Source: Microlunatus soli (GTDB lineage Bacteria; Actinomycetota; Actinomycetes; Propionibacteriales; Propionibacteriaceae). From it: a stretch of 64,000 nucleotides of DNA. Within the stretch, counting starts at the first letter, position 1. Every line of letters starts with the position of its first letter. The notes under the pieces were generated by a model. The model was not told the origin of the DNA and did no database searches. It worked only from the letters and a program-made list of their open reading frames with translations. The stretch lies in NCBI RefSeq assembly GCF_900105385.1, contig NZ_LT629772.1, forward strand, positions 2,852,001 to 2,916,000, read 5' to 3'. Shown here piece after piece: positions 17,054-26,325 of the stretch. The position numbers and the translations under genes are program-made.

Positions 17054-19204
17054 TCAGCCGGCCGGCTGGACCTCGAGGTCGTCGATCTGCAGATACTGAT
17101 CGGTGCCGTTGCCGTCGAAGCCGATGAAGGGCGTCAGGGTATCGGCCCCGTCGCGCGCGGTGACGGTCACGGTGTGCTGGGTGTAGCCGGCCGAGGCCGG
17201 GACGTCGACGGTTTTCAGCGCCGTACCGTCCGCTCCACGGACGCCGAACTCGGCTCCGGTGAGTCCGCTGGAGGACTGGGTCCAGACGCTGAACGTGTAG
17301 CTCTTGCCGGGCTGCACCGGCACCGGCTGGGAGTAGCTGCTGAATCCGGTGCCCGAGGTGCGGATCCAGCCGTTGCTGTCGCCGCTGTGTTCGAAGCCCA
17401 GCCCGCGATCAACTCCGTGGCCGGCGGTGCCCTGGTAGGTCCAGGCCGAGGTCGCGCTGCGGGACTCGAAGCCGGGGTCGGCAGGCTGCGTACGGTACGA
17501 CGCCGCCAACTCGCCGGCCGAGCTGAAGGTCCGGGTGCCGCCCGGGAAGCCGATCAGTCGGACGCCGTCGGTCGGGACCGGCGCGAAGTCGATCGTGTAC
17601 GAGGTGGCCTCGCCGGCACTGGGGTCCCCCGGATAGTCCGGGGTGATCGTCGCCCCGGCCACCGGTTGCCACGCGCCGTCCTCGTCCTTGACCTCCACCC
17701 GCGGCTTGGCGTTGAACCAGCCGCCGCGCTCGCTGACCGTCCCGGTGGTGTAGCGGACCCGGTTCACCGAGAGGGCCTGCGGCCAGGTGTAGCCCCACCA
17801 GCTCTCCGACTTCACCTCGTCGTCGAAGTCGTCGACGACGGTCGCCGGATCGCCGTCGGACAAGGCGTCCAGGGTGCCGGTGCGGGTCGACTTCGAGATC
17901 GGCACCGTTGCCTCATCGGCGGCCAGGTCGCTGCCGTCCGGCGGATTGTCGGCGGCATCGTCCCGGCTCGGTTCGAGCTGCAGCTTACGCAGACTGAAGT
18001 GATAGACGCTGGTGCCGGCCGGCGCGCAAGGACACACGTTGGACTGGACGTACATGCTGCGGCCGTCGGCACTGAGGAACTTGGACGGGATGGTGGTGCC
18101 GTAGCCGCCGTATTGGTCGGTGGTCCAGGGGTAGGCACCGAAATCCTTGCTGAGGAAGTGTTTCCACGGACCCCACGGGGTCGGCGACTCGTAGAACTCA
18201 TAGGTCCACTCGGTCCAGGAGGTGTAGAGATAGCGGTCCAGCGCCGGGTCGTAGAGCACACCTCCCTGCCCGATCACCGAGAAGCCGGGATCGCCGTTGC
18301 TGTAGGTGTGCCGGTAGACCCGACGGTCGTCGGACAACACCGGCTGCCGCTCGGCGATGCGTTTGCTCCAGGTCGGTGATCCGTCCTCGGTGCCGGTGTA
18401 GAACCTCCAGGCCTTGCGGTCCTGCACCTTGTCCTTCGGCACTCTGGCCAGAAAAACGTCGGTCGGGTCCTCGACGGTGTCGTCGAAGGAGTCCCGCCAG
18501 TTGCCGTCCAGCCCGTAGGCGTAGACGAAGTCGTCGGGTGCGTCGGCACCACCCCGTCCGAAGTCGGCGAACCAGATCGTGGTGAAGACATGATCATCGA
18601 ACATCGGCGCCGAGGTATGCCAACTCCAGCTCCGACCGCCGTCGGTCGACTTGACGATCGTCGCGGCCGGGACGTCGTTGAAGTCCAGTGCCAGATCCTG
18701 CACGGCGAGGTAGAGGGTGTCGCCGATGCAGACCATCCCGGTCGGCTTGCGGTTGTAGCCGGCGCCGCTCCAGATCGAGCTGATCTTGTCGCCGCGAGAG
18801 ACCGTCCTGCCGCTCAGGTCCGACGGTCCGCCACTGATCTCGCTGACCGCGATGTCGGCGAACTCGCCGTCGGTGCTGAATCCCTTGCCGTCGCCGTTGG
18901 CGGCATACAAGTGATCGTTGTCGGCCCAGCAGTTGGCCCACAGGTCGCCGTCGCTGTCGGTGCTGACCGACTCCTTCGGCTCGATCTGGGCGGTGCCGAC
19001 GAAACGACTGTCGGCCGTACTACCGGCCGACACCCCGGCTCTGCCGGTGTGACCTCGATCCGTGTCGGTTCGGTCGGTGTCGGCGTGCGCACTGGCCGCG
19101 CCGGTCACCAACAGTGCCAGTACCGTCGCCGCTGCCAACCTGAAGCGTGTCGAACCCACTGCTGCCCGGCGCATCGTCCTCGGGCCGGCACCGCCGACTG
19201 TCAT
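17054..19204 (-). CDS. secreted beta-propeller-like protein with C-terminal carbohydrate-binding-like domain
   Basis: A 716-residue exported protein. The signal peptide (about residues 1-41) ends SAHA before DTDRTD. Residues 65-410 resemble a DUF4185/sialidase-like beta-propeller and contain one clear Asp-box, S186-T-D-G-G-R-S-W193. A middle region (about 440-570) looks like a discoidin-type module ([20 protein letters not shown]), and the last 140 residues look like a CBM4/9-type jelly roll ([41 protein letters not shown]). It probably binds or cleaves extracellular glycan. A LacI-type palindrome lies upstream. Enzyme activity is not established; a catalytic Arg triad was not identified. Confidence 0.7.
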   Translation of the reverse strand: MTVGGAGPRTMRRAAVGSTRFRLAAATVLALLVTGAASAHADTDRTDTDRGHTGRAGVSAGSTADSRFVGTAQIEPKESVSTDSDGDLWANCWADNDHLYAANGDGKGFSTDGEFADIAVSEISGGPSDLSGRTVSRGDKISSIWSGAGYNRKPTGMVCIGDTLYLAVQDLALDFNDVPAATIVKSTDGGRSWSWHTSAPMFDDHVFTTIWFADFGRGGADAPDDFVYAYGLDGNWRDSFDDTVEDPTDVFLARVPKDKVQDRKAWRFYTGTEDGSPTWSKRIAERQPVLSDDRRVYRHTYSNGDPGFSVIGQGGVLYDPALDRYLYTSWTEWTYEFYESPTPWGPWKHFLSKDFGAYPWTTDQYGGYGTTIPSKFLSADGRSMYVQSNVCPCAPAGTSVYHFSLRKLQLEPSRDDAADNPPDGSDLAADEATVPISKSTRTGTLDALSDGDPATVVDDFDDEVKSESWWGYTWPQALSVNRVRYTTGTVSERGGWFNAKPRVEVKDEDGAWQPVAGATITPDYPGDPSAGEATSYTIDFAPVPTDGVRLIGFPGGTRTFSSAGELAASYRTQPADPGFESRSATSAWTYQGTAGHGVDRGLGFEHSGDSNGWIRTSGTGFSSYSQPVPVQPGKSYTFSVWTQSSSGLTGAEFGVRGADGTALKTVDVPASAGYTQHTVTVTARDGADTLTPFIGFDGNGTDQYLQIDDLEVQPAG

Positions 19205-19525
19205 GGTCGCCCCCGTCTCTCGATCCGCCGCTTTGCGAAATCGATTTCAACGCAATGTAGAGGTGCCGGCCGGTGCCGTCAAGACCCCAGCCGTACGGTG
19301 CGCCCTCCCGCCCGGTGCCGGACCGAGTTTCATGATCAACACCGTCGATGATCATCGGCGATCAAGATCGTCGACTCCCGGCTGCGCCATGATCGTCTCT
19401 GCACGCAACGGTCGCCTGGAGTACACCGACGTGCCATCCGGTGGCCCTACCGTTCGCGACCGATCGCCGTCTGAATCCATCCCCCTTGCTGCCAAGTCAC
19501 CGCAGCACTCTCACCAAGGAGACCC
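19205..19525. other. 321-base divergent intergenic region
   Basis: This gap separates the leftward secreted Asp-box protein gene from the rightward phosphodiesterase-like gene. It holds the palindrome at 19237-19248 described separately and several TGATCA hexamers around 19333-19352. No small gene with a convincing start and coding pattern was seen in the remainder. Confidence 0.6.
19237..19248. promoter_or_regulatory. LacI-family operator in front of the secreted Asp-box protein
   Basis: GAAATCGATTTC is a perfect 12-base palindrome with central CG, the commonest form of LacI-family operators. It sits 33 bases upstream of the secreted protein start and is enclosed by an outer inverted pair TTGCG and CGCAA. 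The cognate regulator is not identified in the window. Confidence 0.6.
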
Positions 19526-20446
19526 ATGACCACCATCGACCGTCGCACGCTGCTCGCCGGTGGAGCCGTCCTCGGTGCTGTCGGCCTGGCTGCCGGCACC
19601 GCCACCACCGCTTCGGCCGGCCAGCAGCAGGCCCTGATCGGACCGGCAGCGGGCGAGCGACTGCACGTGATGTCGTTCAACATCCGGCTTGACCGGTCGA
19701 GCTCGACCCAGCCCGGCGATCCCGACCACTGGCCGGAGCGGGCACCGATCCTGACCTCGTTGCTGAAACTGGAACAACCGTCGCTGCTGGGCATCCAGGA
19801 GGGGTTGTACCAGCAGTTGCCGGCGATCGAGGAGGCCCTGCCGCATCACAAGCTGATCGGCTACGGACGCCAGGGCGGCAGCAACGACGAATACTCAGGG
19901 ATCTACTACGACGCCCGCCGATTCGACGTCGTCGGCTGGGACCAGTTCTGGTTGTCCGACACCCCGAAGCTGATCGGGTCGGCGACCTGGGGCAACACCG
20001 TCACCCGGATCGTCACCTGGGCACGGTTGCACGACCGCCGCACCGGCAAGGACTTCGTCCACGTCGACACCCATTTTGATCACCAGTCCGAGAACGCCCG
20101 GATCCACAGCGCCCAGGCCATCGTCGATCTCGTGGACGGCGATCTGGCCGACCTGCCGACGATCGTCACCGGCGACTTCAACTCCCCCGCCGACACCTCC
20201 GGCGCCTATCAGACGCTGGTCGGCTCCGGTGTGCTGAAGGACAGCTGGAAGGAAGCCGCCAAGCAGCTGACGCCGGCCTGGGGCACCTTCCCCGGCTACA
20301 AGGATCCGGTGGTCGGCAACGATCGGATCGACTGGATCCTGCTCCGCGATGCCGGCACCGTCCAGAAGGCCGCGATCAACATGTACCGGGTGGACGGCCG
20401 GTATCCGTCGGACCACGCGCCGGTGCAGGCATTGATCACGCTCTGA
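19526..20446 (+). CDS. secreted endonuclease/exonuclease/phosphatase family protein
   Basis: The 306-residue protein has a Tat signal (DRRTLLAGGAVLGAVGLAAG, cleavage near TASAG at about residue 32). The EEP fold motifs are complete: SFNIR with N52, IQEG with E92, DTHFDH, TGDFNS, the block NDRIDWIL and the terminal SDHAP. Members hydrolyse phosphodiesters in nucleic acids, lipids or sugars; GDFNSP and the size resemble secreted metal-dependent hydrolases linked to glycan loci. ATG 19526 follows AAGGAGA. Confidence 0.88.
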   Translation: MTTIDRRTLLAGGAVLGAVGLAAGTATTASAGQQQALIGPAAGERLHVMSFNIRLDRSSSTQPGDPDHWPERAPILTSLLKLEQPSLLGIQEGLYQQLPAIEEALPHHKLIGYGRQGGSNDEYSGIYYDARRFDVVGWDQFWLSDTPKLIGSATWGNTVTRIVTWARLHDRRTGKDFVHVDTHFDHQSENARIHSAQAIVDLVDGDLADLPTIVTGDFNSPADTSGAYQTLVGSGVLKDSWKEAAKQLTPAWGTFPGYKDPVVGNDRIDWILLRDAGTVQKAAINMYRVDGRYPSDHAPVQALITL

Positions 20447-20461
20447 TCGTCGCTGACAACC

Positions 20462-20544
20462 GGTGAGAAGGATCCGCTCCTGGTACGGAGCCGGTCCCCA
20501 GATCCAGGAGGATGTGCCCGATCCGGGAGCGGATCCTTCTCACC
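20462..20544. repeat. perfect 19-base inverted repeat
   Basis: Arms at 20462-20480 and 20526-20544, beginning GGTGAGAAGGATCC, are perfectly complementary and separated by 45 bases. They fill the gap between two convergent genes (phosphodiesterase-like and PAP2), so a bidirectional terminator role is likely. Confidence 0.6.
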
Positions 20545-20593
20545 CAGCGGAAGTCTCCGGTGGACGTGCCGGGTCTCACTCTGTTGCAGCGTC

Positions 20594-21451
20594 TCAGTTG
20601 GAGGTGCGGGCGACCAGTCGGCTGTAGGCACCGACGCCGACCCCGGCGACGCCGGCGATCACTGCAGCGGTGAACGGGATCACCCGGGAGGCGTCGGCCG
20701 AGGCACTCCAGCCGAAGCCGTAGATGATCACGCCGACGGCGGCCAGCCCGGCACCGAGCAGCGCCGGGAAGACCCCACCGAAGCCGACCCGGCCGTCCCG
20801 CGGCCGGCCGGCAAGCAGCGCGCTGACCAGTGCGGCCCAGGCCAGCGTGACCAGCATCGCGGCGATCACGTCACTGGGCCGGTGCCAGCCGGCGATCAGG
20901 GTGGCCAGTCCGGTCAGCCCACCGACGCCGGCACCGATCAGGGCGACCAGCCAACGCAGCGCCCGTGGTGCCACCAGGACGCCCGCCAGGACCAGTGAGA
21001 ACACCACGGTGGTGTGCCCGCTGGGCAGCGAATTCGCCGCCGAGCCGACGCCGAGGTCGGGACGATCCAGCACGTAGTGCTTGAGCAGTTGGGTGCTCAC
21101 ATTGGCACCGGCGACCAACACGACGGCGGCCAGCGCGACCCGTACCCGGCCGCGGGCCAGGGCGACGACGATCAGAGCGGCCAGTGCGACAGCCGCACTG
21201 CCGACACTGACCTCCTGCAACAGCCGGACCAGCCGGGCGGTGGTGTCGCTGCCCGCCCCGTCCAAGACCTGCCGGGCGGTCTCGTCGTACTGCTGTCCCT
21301 GTGCGGTGAACAGCGCCAGCCACGAGGTGACGGCGAATCCGATCACGGCGAGGATCGCCACCGGGATCGCCGGGGTCGCGATCGCCGAGCGGTCGGGCCG
21401 GGACGGCTGCCCGTGCTGGACGGCAACAGGCCGTTCGGTAGTGAGAGCCAT
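20594..21451 (-). CDS. PAP2-family membrane phosphatase
   Basis: The 285-residue integral membrane protein has the three PAP2 motifs: K-x6-RP in KHYVLDRPD, PSGH in SLPSGHTT, and the C-terminal GWHRPSDV. About seven to eight membrane segments fit. It should dephosphorylate a lipid phosphate such as undecaprenyl pyrophosphate or phosphatidate on the outer face; the substrate cannot be read from sequence. It is convergent with the phosphodiesterase gene. Confidence 0.87.
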   Translation of the reverse strand: MALTTERPVAVQHGQPSRPDRSAIATPAIPVAILAVIGFAVTSWLALFTAQGQQYDETARQVLDGAGSDTTARLVRLLQEVSVGSAAVALAALIVVALARGRVRVALAAVVLVAGANVSTQLLKHYVLDRPDLGVGSAANSLPSGHTTVVFSLVLAGVLVAPRALRWLVALIGAGVGGLTGLATLIAGWHRPSDVIAAMLVTLAWAALVSALLAGRPRDGRVGFGGVFPALLGAGLAAVGVIIYGFGWSASADASRVIPFTAAVIAGVAGVGVGAYSRLVARTSN

Positions 21452-21538
21452 CCCACCAGCGTCCCCGACCCGATCAACCCGGACAAGCCGACCAGGGTTT
21501 TCACATCAACTCCACAGCCGGTCGCGGCGCGGGCGGGC

Positions 21539-22453
21539 TCAGCGGGTGAGCCGGGTCTCACGGTTCAGCCGGCCGAGCTTGTGCGGATTGCGGACGATCG
21601 ACAGCCGGCTGATCGCACCATCGGCGATGTGCAGCGAGATGACGGTCTCGATCTCGCCGGCGCGGTCGGCGATCAGGGCGGGCTTGCCGTTGATCACGGC
21701 CGGTCGCAGGATCGGCGGGTCGACCCGCCGGAAGAAGTCGGCGACGGCGTCGGCACCGTACAGCGGCTGCTGCACGGCGACCCTGATGCCGCCGCCGTCG
21801 GCCACCAGGACGACGTCCGGGGCGAGCACCTCGAGCAGACCCTGCAGGTCACCGGTCCGCAGTGCCTGCCGGAACGCCTCTGCCACCGCCCGCCCCTCGA
21901 CCGGGTCGGCGACGGCACGGGGCCGACGCACGGCGACGGCTCGACGGGCCCGGTGGGCGATCTGCCGGACCGCGGCAGGGCTCTTGTCGACGGCTTCGGC
22001 GATCTCGTCGTGGGCGAGGCCGAACACCTCACGCAGCACGAAGACCGCGCGTTCGGTCGGGGTCAGGGTTTCCAGCACCGTCAGCATCGCCAGCGAGATG
22101 CTGTCGGCGAGGACGACGTCGTCGGCGATGTCGGGCGTGGTGAGCAACGGTTCGGGGAGCCACGGACCGATATAGGTCTCCTTGCGGCGGGCCAGCGTCC
22201 GCAGCCGGTCCACCGCCTGCCGGGTGGTGATCTTGATCAGATACGCGCGCTGATCCCGCACGGCGTCGAGTTCGACCCCGGTCCAGCGCAACCAGGTCTC
22301 CTGCACGACGTCTTCGGCATCGGCGGCCGATCCGAGCAGCTCGTAGGCGACGGTGAAGAGCAGGTTGCGGTGGGCCAGGAAGATCTCGGTCGCCGGGTCG
22401 GTGATCGCGCTCAGCTCCCGGTCCTCGGGGGCGACGGACGACGTACGGGCCAT
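21539..22453 (-). CDS. ECF41-family RNA polymerase sigma factor (SigJ-like)
   Basis: The 304-residue factor has region 2 (FTVAYELLGSAADAEDVVQETWLRW), region 4 (LTPTERAVFVLREVFGLAHDEIAEAVDKSPAAVRQIAHRARRAV) and a fused SnoaL-like C-terminal domain. That domain shows VADGGG (the DGGGK region, with I replacing K) and RNPHKL (the NPDKL motif), both diagnostic of ECF41. The start ATG 22453 has an AGAGGTGG ribosome binding site. Upstream in-frame ATGs at 22504 and 22534 are disfavoured because an ECF41-type promoter occupies 22507-22533. It is divergent from an FAD oxidoreductase, the usual kind of partner. Confidence 0.9.
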   Translation of the reverse strand: MARTSSVAPEDRELSAITDPATEIFLAHRNLLFTVAYELLGSAADAEDVVQETWLRWTGVELDAVRDQRAYLIKITTRQAVDRLRTLARRKETYIGPWLPEPLLTTPDIADDVVLADSISLAMLTVLETLTPTERAVFVLREVFGLAHDEIAEAVDKSPAAVRQIAHRARRAVAVRRPRAVADPVEGRAVAEAFRQALRTGDLQGLLEVLAPDVVLVADGGGIRVAVQQPLYGADAVADFFRRVDPPILRPAVINGKPALIADRAGEIETVISLHIADGAISRLSIVRNPHKLGRLNRETRLTR

Positions 22454-22506
22454 GGTGGCCACCTCTCGCTGCGGGCTGCCGGTCGGGTCGGACTGCTCAT
22501 CCATCT

Positions 22507-22533
22507 GACGTACGCCGCGTCGGTTGTGTGACA
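22507..22533 (-). promoter_or_regulatory. ECF41-type promoter of the sigma factor gene
   Basis: On the minus strand TGTCACA (22533-22527) is followed after exactly 16 bases by CGTC (22510-22507). This agrees with the published ECF41 promoter pattern (TGTCACA in the -35 and CGTC in the -10 region), as far as I recall it. Transcription would start near 22500, leaving ATG 22453 as the proper start. It indicates autoregulation. Confidence 0.75.
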
Positions 22534-22589
22534 TCGATCGACCTTTTCCTCCCAACGACGCCGGCGTGACGTAGGTCACGATCGGGCCG

Positions 22590-22616
22590 CGTCACATCCG
22601 TGATCGGCGATCCCTC
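22590..22616 (+). promoter_or_regulatory. candidate ECF41 target promoter for the FAD oxidoreductase
   Basis: CGTCACA (22590-22596) is followed after 16 bases by CCTC (22613-22616). Nine of eleven positions and the spacing agree with the promoter in front of the sigma gene. Weaker than that site but correctly placed for the divergent oxidoreductase. Confidence 0.45.
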
Positions 22617-22699
22617 TTCTGTACATCCCCTCTTTCCGTCCGTCATCGGCCGCAGGGCCTGCGGCGCCGGTGATCAACATCTCGAGTCGAAGGATGATC

Positions 22700-24037
22700 A
22701 TGACCACAGCATTGGAATCCCTGCAGCAGTTCACCGGCGACATCATCGGGCCCGGTGATCAGGGCTACGAAGCGGCCAGCCGTACGGTGTTCGGCGCCGG
22801 TCAGCCGATCCGGGTGCTCTGCCCGGCAACCGTCCGCGATGTCCAGGATGCGGTCGGATCTGCTGCCCAGGCAGCGATCCCGCTGTCGGTCCGCGGCGGC
22901 GGTCACAGCTTTGCCGGCTTCGGCACCAACGAGGGTGGGGTGGTGATCGACCTCCGTCACCTGGCCGAGGTGCAGCTGATCGACCCGGACACCCATCGGG
23001 TACGGATCGGCGGCGGGGCAACCTGGGGGCAGGTGTCGACCGCGCTGGCCGGCGAGGGACTGGCGATCTCGGCCGGCGACACCCGCAGTGTCGGGGTCGG
23101 CGGTCTGACGCTGTCCGGAGGCATCGGCTGGAAGGTCCGCAGACACGGGCTGGCCCTGGACAATCTGGTGGCCGCCGACGTCGTGCTCGCCGACGGCAGC
23201 GTCGCGCGGGCGAGCGCGGATCAGCACCCCGACCTGTTCTGGGCTCTTCGGGGTGGTGGCGGCAATGTCGGGATCGTGACCAGTTTCGAGTTCCTCGCCC
23301 ATCCGACCACCGCGGTCCACAGCGGGATCATCGCGTTCCCGTCGACCGAGGCGACCGCCGTGCTCCAGGGCTGGGCCGGGTATCTCCGGGACGCTCCGCT
23401 CGAGCTGACCTCGACCGTCGAATTCGCCAACCCGTTCGCCGGCGGTCCGCGGGCGCCGATCCAGGTGCACGTCGTCGTTGACACCGATAACACCGACACC
23501 GCAGCAGCGGTGCTCGAACCGATCCGCCGGCTCGGTACCGTGATCTCCGACGACGTCGCCGTGATCCCCTACGCCGACACCCTGGTGGACGGGATGACAC
23601 CGCCGCCCGGCATCGCGTTGATCACGCGGAGTTCCTTTGTCTATAAGGGATCTGTGCCGCAGGCGATCAGCACACTTGCCGAGATCGGCACAGCGGAGGG
23701 GTCACCGATCATCGCCATCCGGGCCGTCGGTGGCGCCGTCGCGGAGGTTGCCGACGACGCCACCGCCTATGCCCATCGCGGGGCCGAGCTGATGGTGGCG
23801 ACGACGATGCTCGGGCCGGACGCGGTGGTCGCTGCCGCCGGTCCGGCGCTGGATGCGGTCTGGCGGCGGCTCGCTCCGCATGTGCGCGGCGCGTATGCAA
23901 GCTTCCTGAGCACGGCGACCGAGCAGGACGTCGACGCGATCTATCCGTCGGCGACCCGGCGCCGACTGGCGATGATCAAACGCCGCTACGATCCCGGCAA
24001 CGTGTTCGCCGGCAATCACAACGTCCGACCCGACTGA
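22700..24037 (+). CDS. FAD-binding oxidoreductase (berberine-bridge-enzyme-like)
   Basis: The 445-residue enzyme has the VAO/PCMH FAD domain with RGGGHS, where H69 is the usual covalent flavin ligand, then GVGGLTLSGGIGW, WALRGGGGNVGIVTSFEF, and the C-terminal berberine-bridge tail RRYDPGNVFAGNHNVRP. The second cysteine of bicovalent members is not present near SVGVGG. It should oxidise a small hydroxyl-bearing substrate with oxygen. ATG 22700 is preceded by GAAGG; upstream in-frame ATGs at 22670 and 22694 are less well placed. Confidence 0.88.
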   Translation: MTTALESLQQFTGDIIGPGDQGYEAASRTVFGAGQPIRVLCPATVRDVQDAVGSAAQAAIPLSVRGGGHSFAGFGTNEGGVVIDLRHLAEVQLIDPDTHRVRIGGGATWGQVSTALAGEGLAISAGDTRSVGVGGLTLSGGIGWKVRRHGLALDNLVAADVVLADGSVARASADQHPDLFWALRGGGGNVGIVTSFEFLAHPTTAVHSGIIAFPSTEATAVLQGWAGYLRDAPLELTSTVEFANPFAGGPRAPIQVHVVVDTDNTDTAAAVLEPIRRLGTVISDDVAVIPYADTLVDGMTPPPGIALITRSSFVYKGSVPQAISTLAEIGTAEGSPIIAIRAVGGAVAEVADDATAYAHRGAELMVATTMLGPDAVVAAAGPALDAVWRRLAPHVRGAYASFLSTATEQDVDAIYPSATRRRLAMIKRRYDPGNVFAGNHNVRPD

Positions 24038-24067
24038 CCGGCGGTCGATCGGGCCGGACGACGGCCG

Positions 24068-24409
24068 TCACGCCCACGGGTTGACCCACAGCACCAGTCC
24101 GATGATCACCATCGCGACCGCGACCGGATACCAACCGAGCTTGCGGGCGCGGCGGCCTGGGCCACCGGCTCCCAGCCACAGCGGGACCACGCTGGCCAGC
24201 ACGACGACTCCGCCGATCACACTCAGGGTCGACGACAGCATCGCACCGAGCACGATCAGGATCGCTCCGAGGATCGCGAACAAGATCATCATCATCACGT
24301 CGAAGATCCGTTCGGCCACACCCATCGACCGGGCCCGTTCGGCCGCCGCTACCCGTTCGGGACGGGTCTGCGGGCGCGCCCGCGGGTGCGGCAATTCCTG
24401 CTTGGCCAT
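24068..24409 (-). CDS. small membrane protein of unknown function
   Basis: A 113-residue protein with a charged, arginine-rich N-terminus (residues 1-30) and three hydrophobic segments (about 38-60, 62-83 and 92-110). I do not recognise a family. It is convergent with the oxidoreductase and divergent from the DinB-like gene. Confidence 0.65.
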   Translation of the reverse strand: MAKQELPHPRARPQTRPERVAAAERARSMGVAERIFDVMMMILFAILGAILIVLGAMLSSTLSVIGGVVVLASVVPLWLGAGGPGRRARKLGWYPVAVAMVIIGLVLWVNPWA

Positions 24410-24468
24410 GATCCCAGCATGTCACGACCTGCCGCGGTCTCCGACGCGTCCGAGGCAATACTGAAGGC

Positions 24469-24981
24469 ATGGCTGAGCACCCGACCGAACCTCCCGGCAG
24501 CATCGGCGATCCGCAACGCTTGTTGATCGCTTATCTGGACTACTACCGAGCCGCGCTGTTGGCCAAGGTCGATGGCCTGACCGAGGCCCAGCTGCGGGGC
24601 TCGGTGCTGCCCAGCGGTTGGACTCCGATCGAGTTGATCAAGCACCTGACCTTCGTCGAGCAGCGCTGGATCGGCTGGGGGTTCGAGGCGCTGGCGGTCG
24701 CCGCGCCGTGGGGTGATCGCACGCCAGACGGCAGCCGTTGGTCGGTCGGGCCCGACGAGTCCGTCGCCGAGCTGAGCGGACTCCTGCTCGACCAGGCGTC
24801 GCGGACGAACGCGGTGCTGGCCGGGCATCCGCTGGACCGGCGGGCGGCGATCGGCGGACGTTTCGCGGACGATCCGCCGACGCTGGGCTGGATCGGCTTC
24901 CACCTGCTGCAGGAATACGCCCGGCACCTCGGCCACCTCGACGTCGTACGGGAGTTGATCGACGACAGCACCGGCGAATAG
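24469..24981 (+). CDS. DinB-like (DUF664) protein
   Basis: The 170-residue protein follows the DinB/YfiT four-helix metal-binding pattern: H59 in ELIKHLTFVEQRW, and H145, H153 and H156 in GFHLLQEYARHLGHLD. Actinobacterial members are often thiol- (mycothiol- or bacillithiol-) dependent transferases or of unknown role. ATG 24469 is at the end of a TGAAGGC context. Confidence 0.85.
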   Translation: MAEHPTEPPGSIGDPQRLLIAYLDYYRAALLAKVDGLTEAQLRGSVLPSGWTPIELIKHLTFVEQRWIGWGFEALAVAAPWGDRTPDGSRWSVGPDESVAELSGLLLDQASRTNAVLAGHPLDRRAAIGGRFADDPPTLGWIGFHLLQEYARHLGHLDVVRELIDDSTGE

Positions 24982-25050
24982 CGCGCGAGTATCGACCCGG
25001 CCAGGCACCGAACGTCCGCACCGACCCGTGGCACCTCATACACTGCTGGA

Positions 25051-26118
25051 GTGAGCTACGCGGTGCAGCGACAGGTCGGCCGAGGCCGGATCCGATTCCC
25101 CGACATCAGCCCGAGGGCGTACGAGCATCCGACCGATCGTGGCGCGCTCGTCGCGTTGCGGGCGATCCCGGGATTCGACGCCGTCCTCAAGGCGGTGTCC
25201 GGCGCGATCGGCGAACGCAGCATCCGGCTGCTCTATCTGGCGACCTCGATCCGGGTGTCGCCGCGGCAGTATCCGGACCTGCACCAGATGATCAGCGAAT
25301 GCGCCACAACCCTTGACCTGAAGGCGATCCCGGAGCTCTACATCCAGCAGGATCCGATCCCGAACGCGATGACGATCGGGCTGGACAAGCCGATCATCGT
25401 GGTCTCCACCGGACTGCTCCAACTACTGGACACCGACGGGCTGCGGTTCGCGATCGGACACGAGGTCGGTCACGTACTGAGTGGCCACGCCGTCTATCGC
25501 ACCATGTTGATGCAGCTGATCGGCATCGCGCAGAACATCCAATGGATGCCGATCGGCGTCTGGGGGCTGCGGGCGATCATCGCCGCGTTGAACGAGTGGT
25601 TCCGCAAGTCCGAGCTGTCCTGCGACCGGGCCGGGCTGTTGTGCGTCCAGGATCCGGCGGTCGCGTTGAAGGTGCACGCGTCACTGGCCGGTGCCCTCAA
25701 CCCCGACGAGATGGACGTGGCCGGCTTCCTTGATCAGGCCAAGGACTACCAGGAGTCCGGCGACGTCCGCGATTCGGTGTTGAAGCTGCTGCAGATCTCC
25801 GGCCAGTCGCACCCGATGGCTGCCTTGCGCGCCGCGGAGTTGCAGAAGTGGGCTGCCGGGACGGAGTACCCCGACATCCTGGCCGGCAACTACCCCCGCC
25901 GGTCGGAGGACAAGAACGCCCCGCTCGGCGAGGACGTCAAGGCCGCCGCGTCGGCGTACCAGGAGAGCTTCAGCACCAGCTCCGATCCGCTGTTCAAGGT
26001 GGTCAACAAGGTCGGTGGCGTGATGGGCGGTGTCGGCGGTGCTGCCGCCGGCCGGTTCCGCGACTGGTGGCAGGCCGGTCGCAACGATCCGCCGAAGGAC
26101 GACACCAGCACCTCGTGA
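25051..26118 (+). CDS. M48-family zinc metallopeptidase
   Basis: The 355-residue protein has the catalytic HExxH as H137-E-V-G-H141 inside FAIGHEVGHVLSGH, and the third zinc ligand is probably E188 in KSELSCDRAG. A hydrophobic stretch at about 148-182 may associate with the membrane. The C-terminal 60 residues are glycine-rich and variable. It starts with GTG at 25051. Homologues are membrane quality-control proteases of the HtpX type, though the classical N-terminal membrane hairpin is missing here. Confidence 0.87.
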   Translation: MSYAVQRQVGRGRIRFPDISPRAYEHPTDRGALVALRAIPGFDAVLKAVSGAIGERSIRLLYLATSIRVSPRQYPDLHQMISECATTLDLKAIPELYIQQDPIPNAMTIGLDKPIIVVSTGLLQLLDTDGLRFAIGHEVGHVLSGHAVYRTMLMQLIGIAQNIQWMPIGVWGLRAIIAALNEWFRKSELSCDRAGLLCVQDPAVALKVHASLAGALNPDEMDVAGFLDQAKDYQESGDVRDSVLKLLQISGQSHPMAALRAAELQKWAAGTEYPDILAGNYPRRSEDKNAPLGEDVKAAASAYQESFSTSSDPLFKVVNKVGGVMGGVGGAAAGRFRDWWQAGRNDPPKDDTSTS

Positions 26119-26168
26119 CCGCAAGTCACCGCCCTGAGCTCACCTCAACCCCGACTCGCCTCCGGACA

Positions 26169-26247
26169 TTTCGCAGCAGCTGATGCCACATCGCCCTCGG
26201 AATGCGCCGGCCGGGGACTTTTCGCAGTACGTGATACCACATCGCCC
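26169..26247 (+). repeat. two more copies of the TTTCGCAG intergenic repeat
   Basis: Copies at 26169-26196 and 26220-26247 both begin TTTCGCAG and end with CCACATCGCCC. They are direct repeats with a 23-base spacer and are related to the copies at 12147-12278. They lie in the gap between the M48 peptidase and the endonuclease IV gene. Confidence 0.6.
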
Positions 26248-26325
26248 TGGAGGTTCGCGGGAGTCGGTGGGGATCTCGGTACGGCGTGGGACCGGGTGTC
26301 GGGGGCGGGCGCTAGGGTCGCGGTC

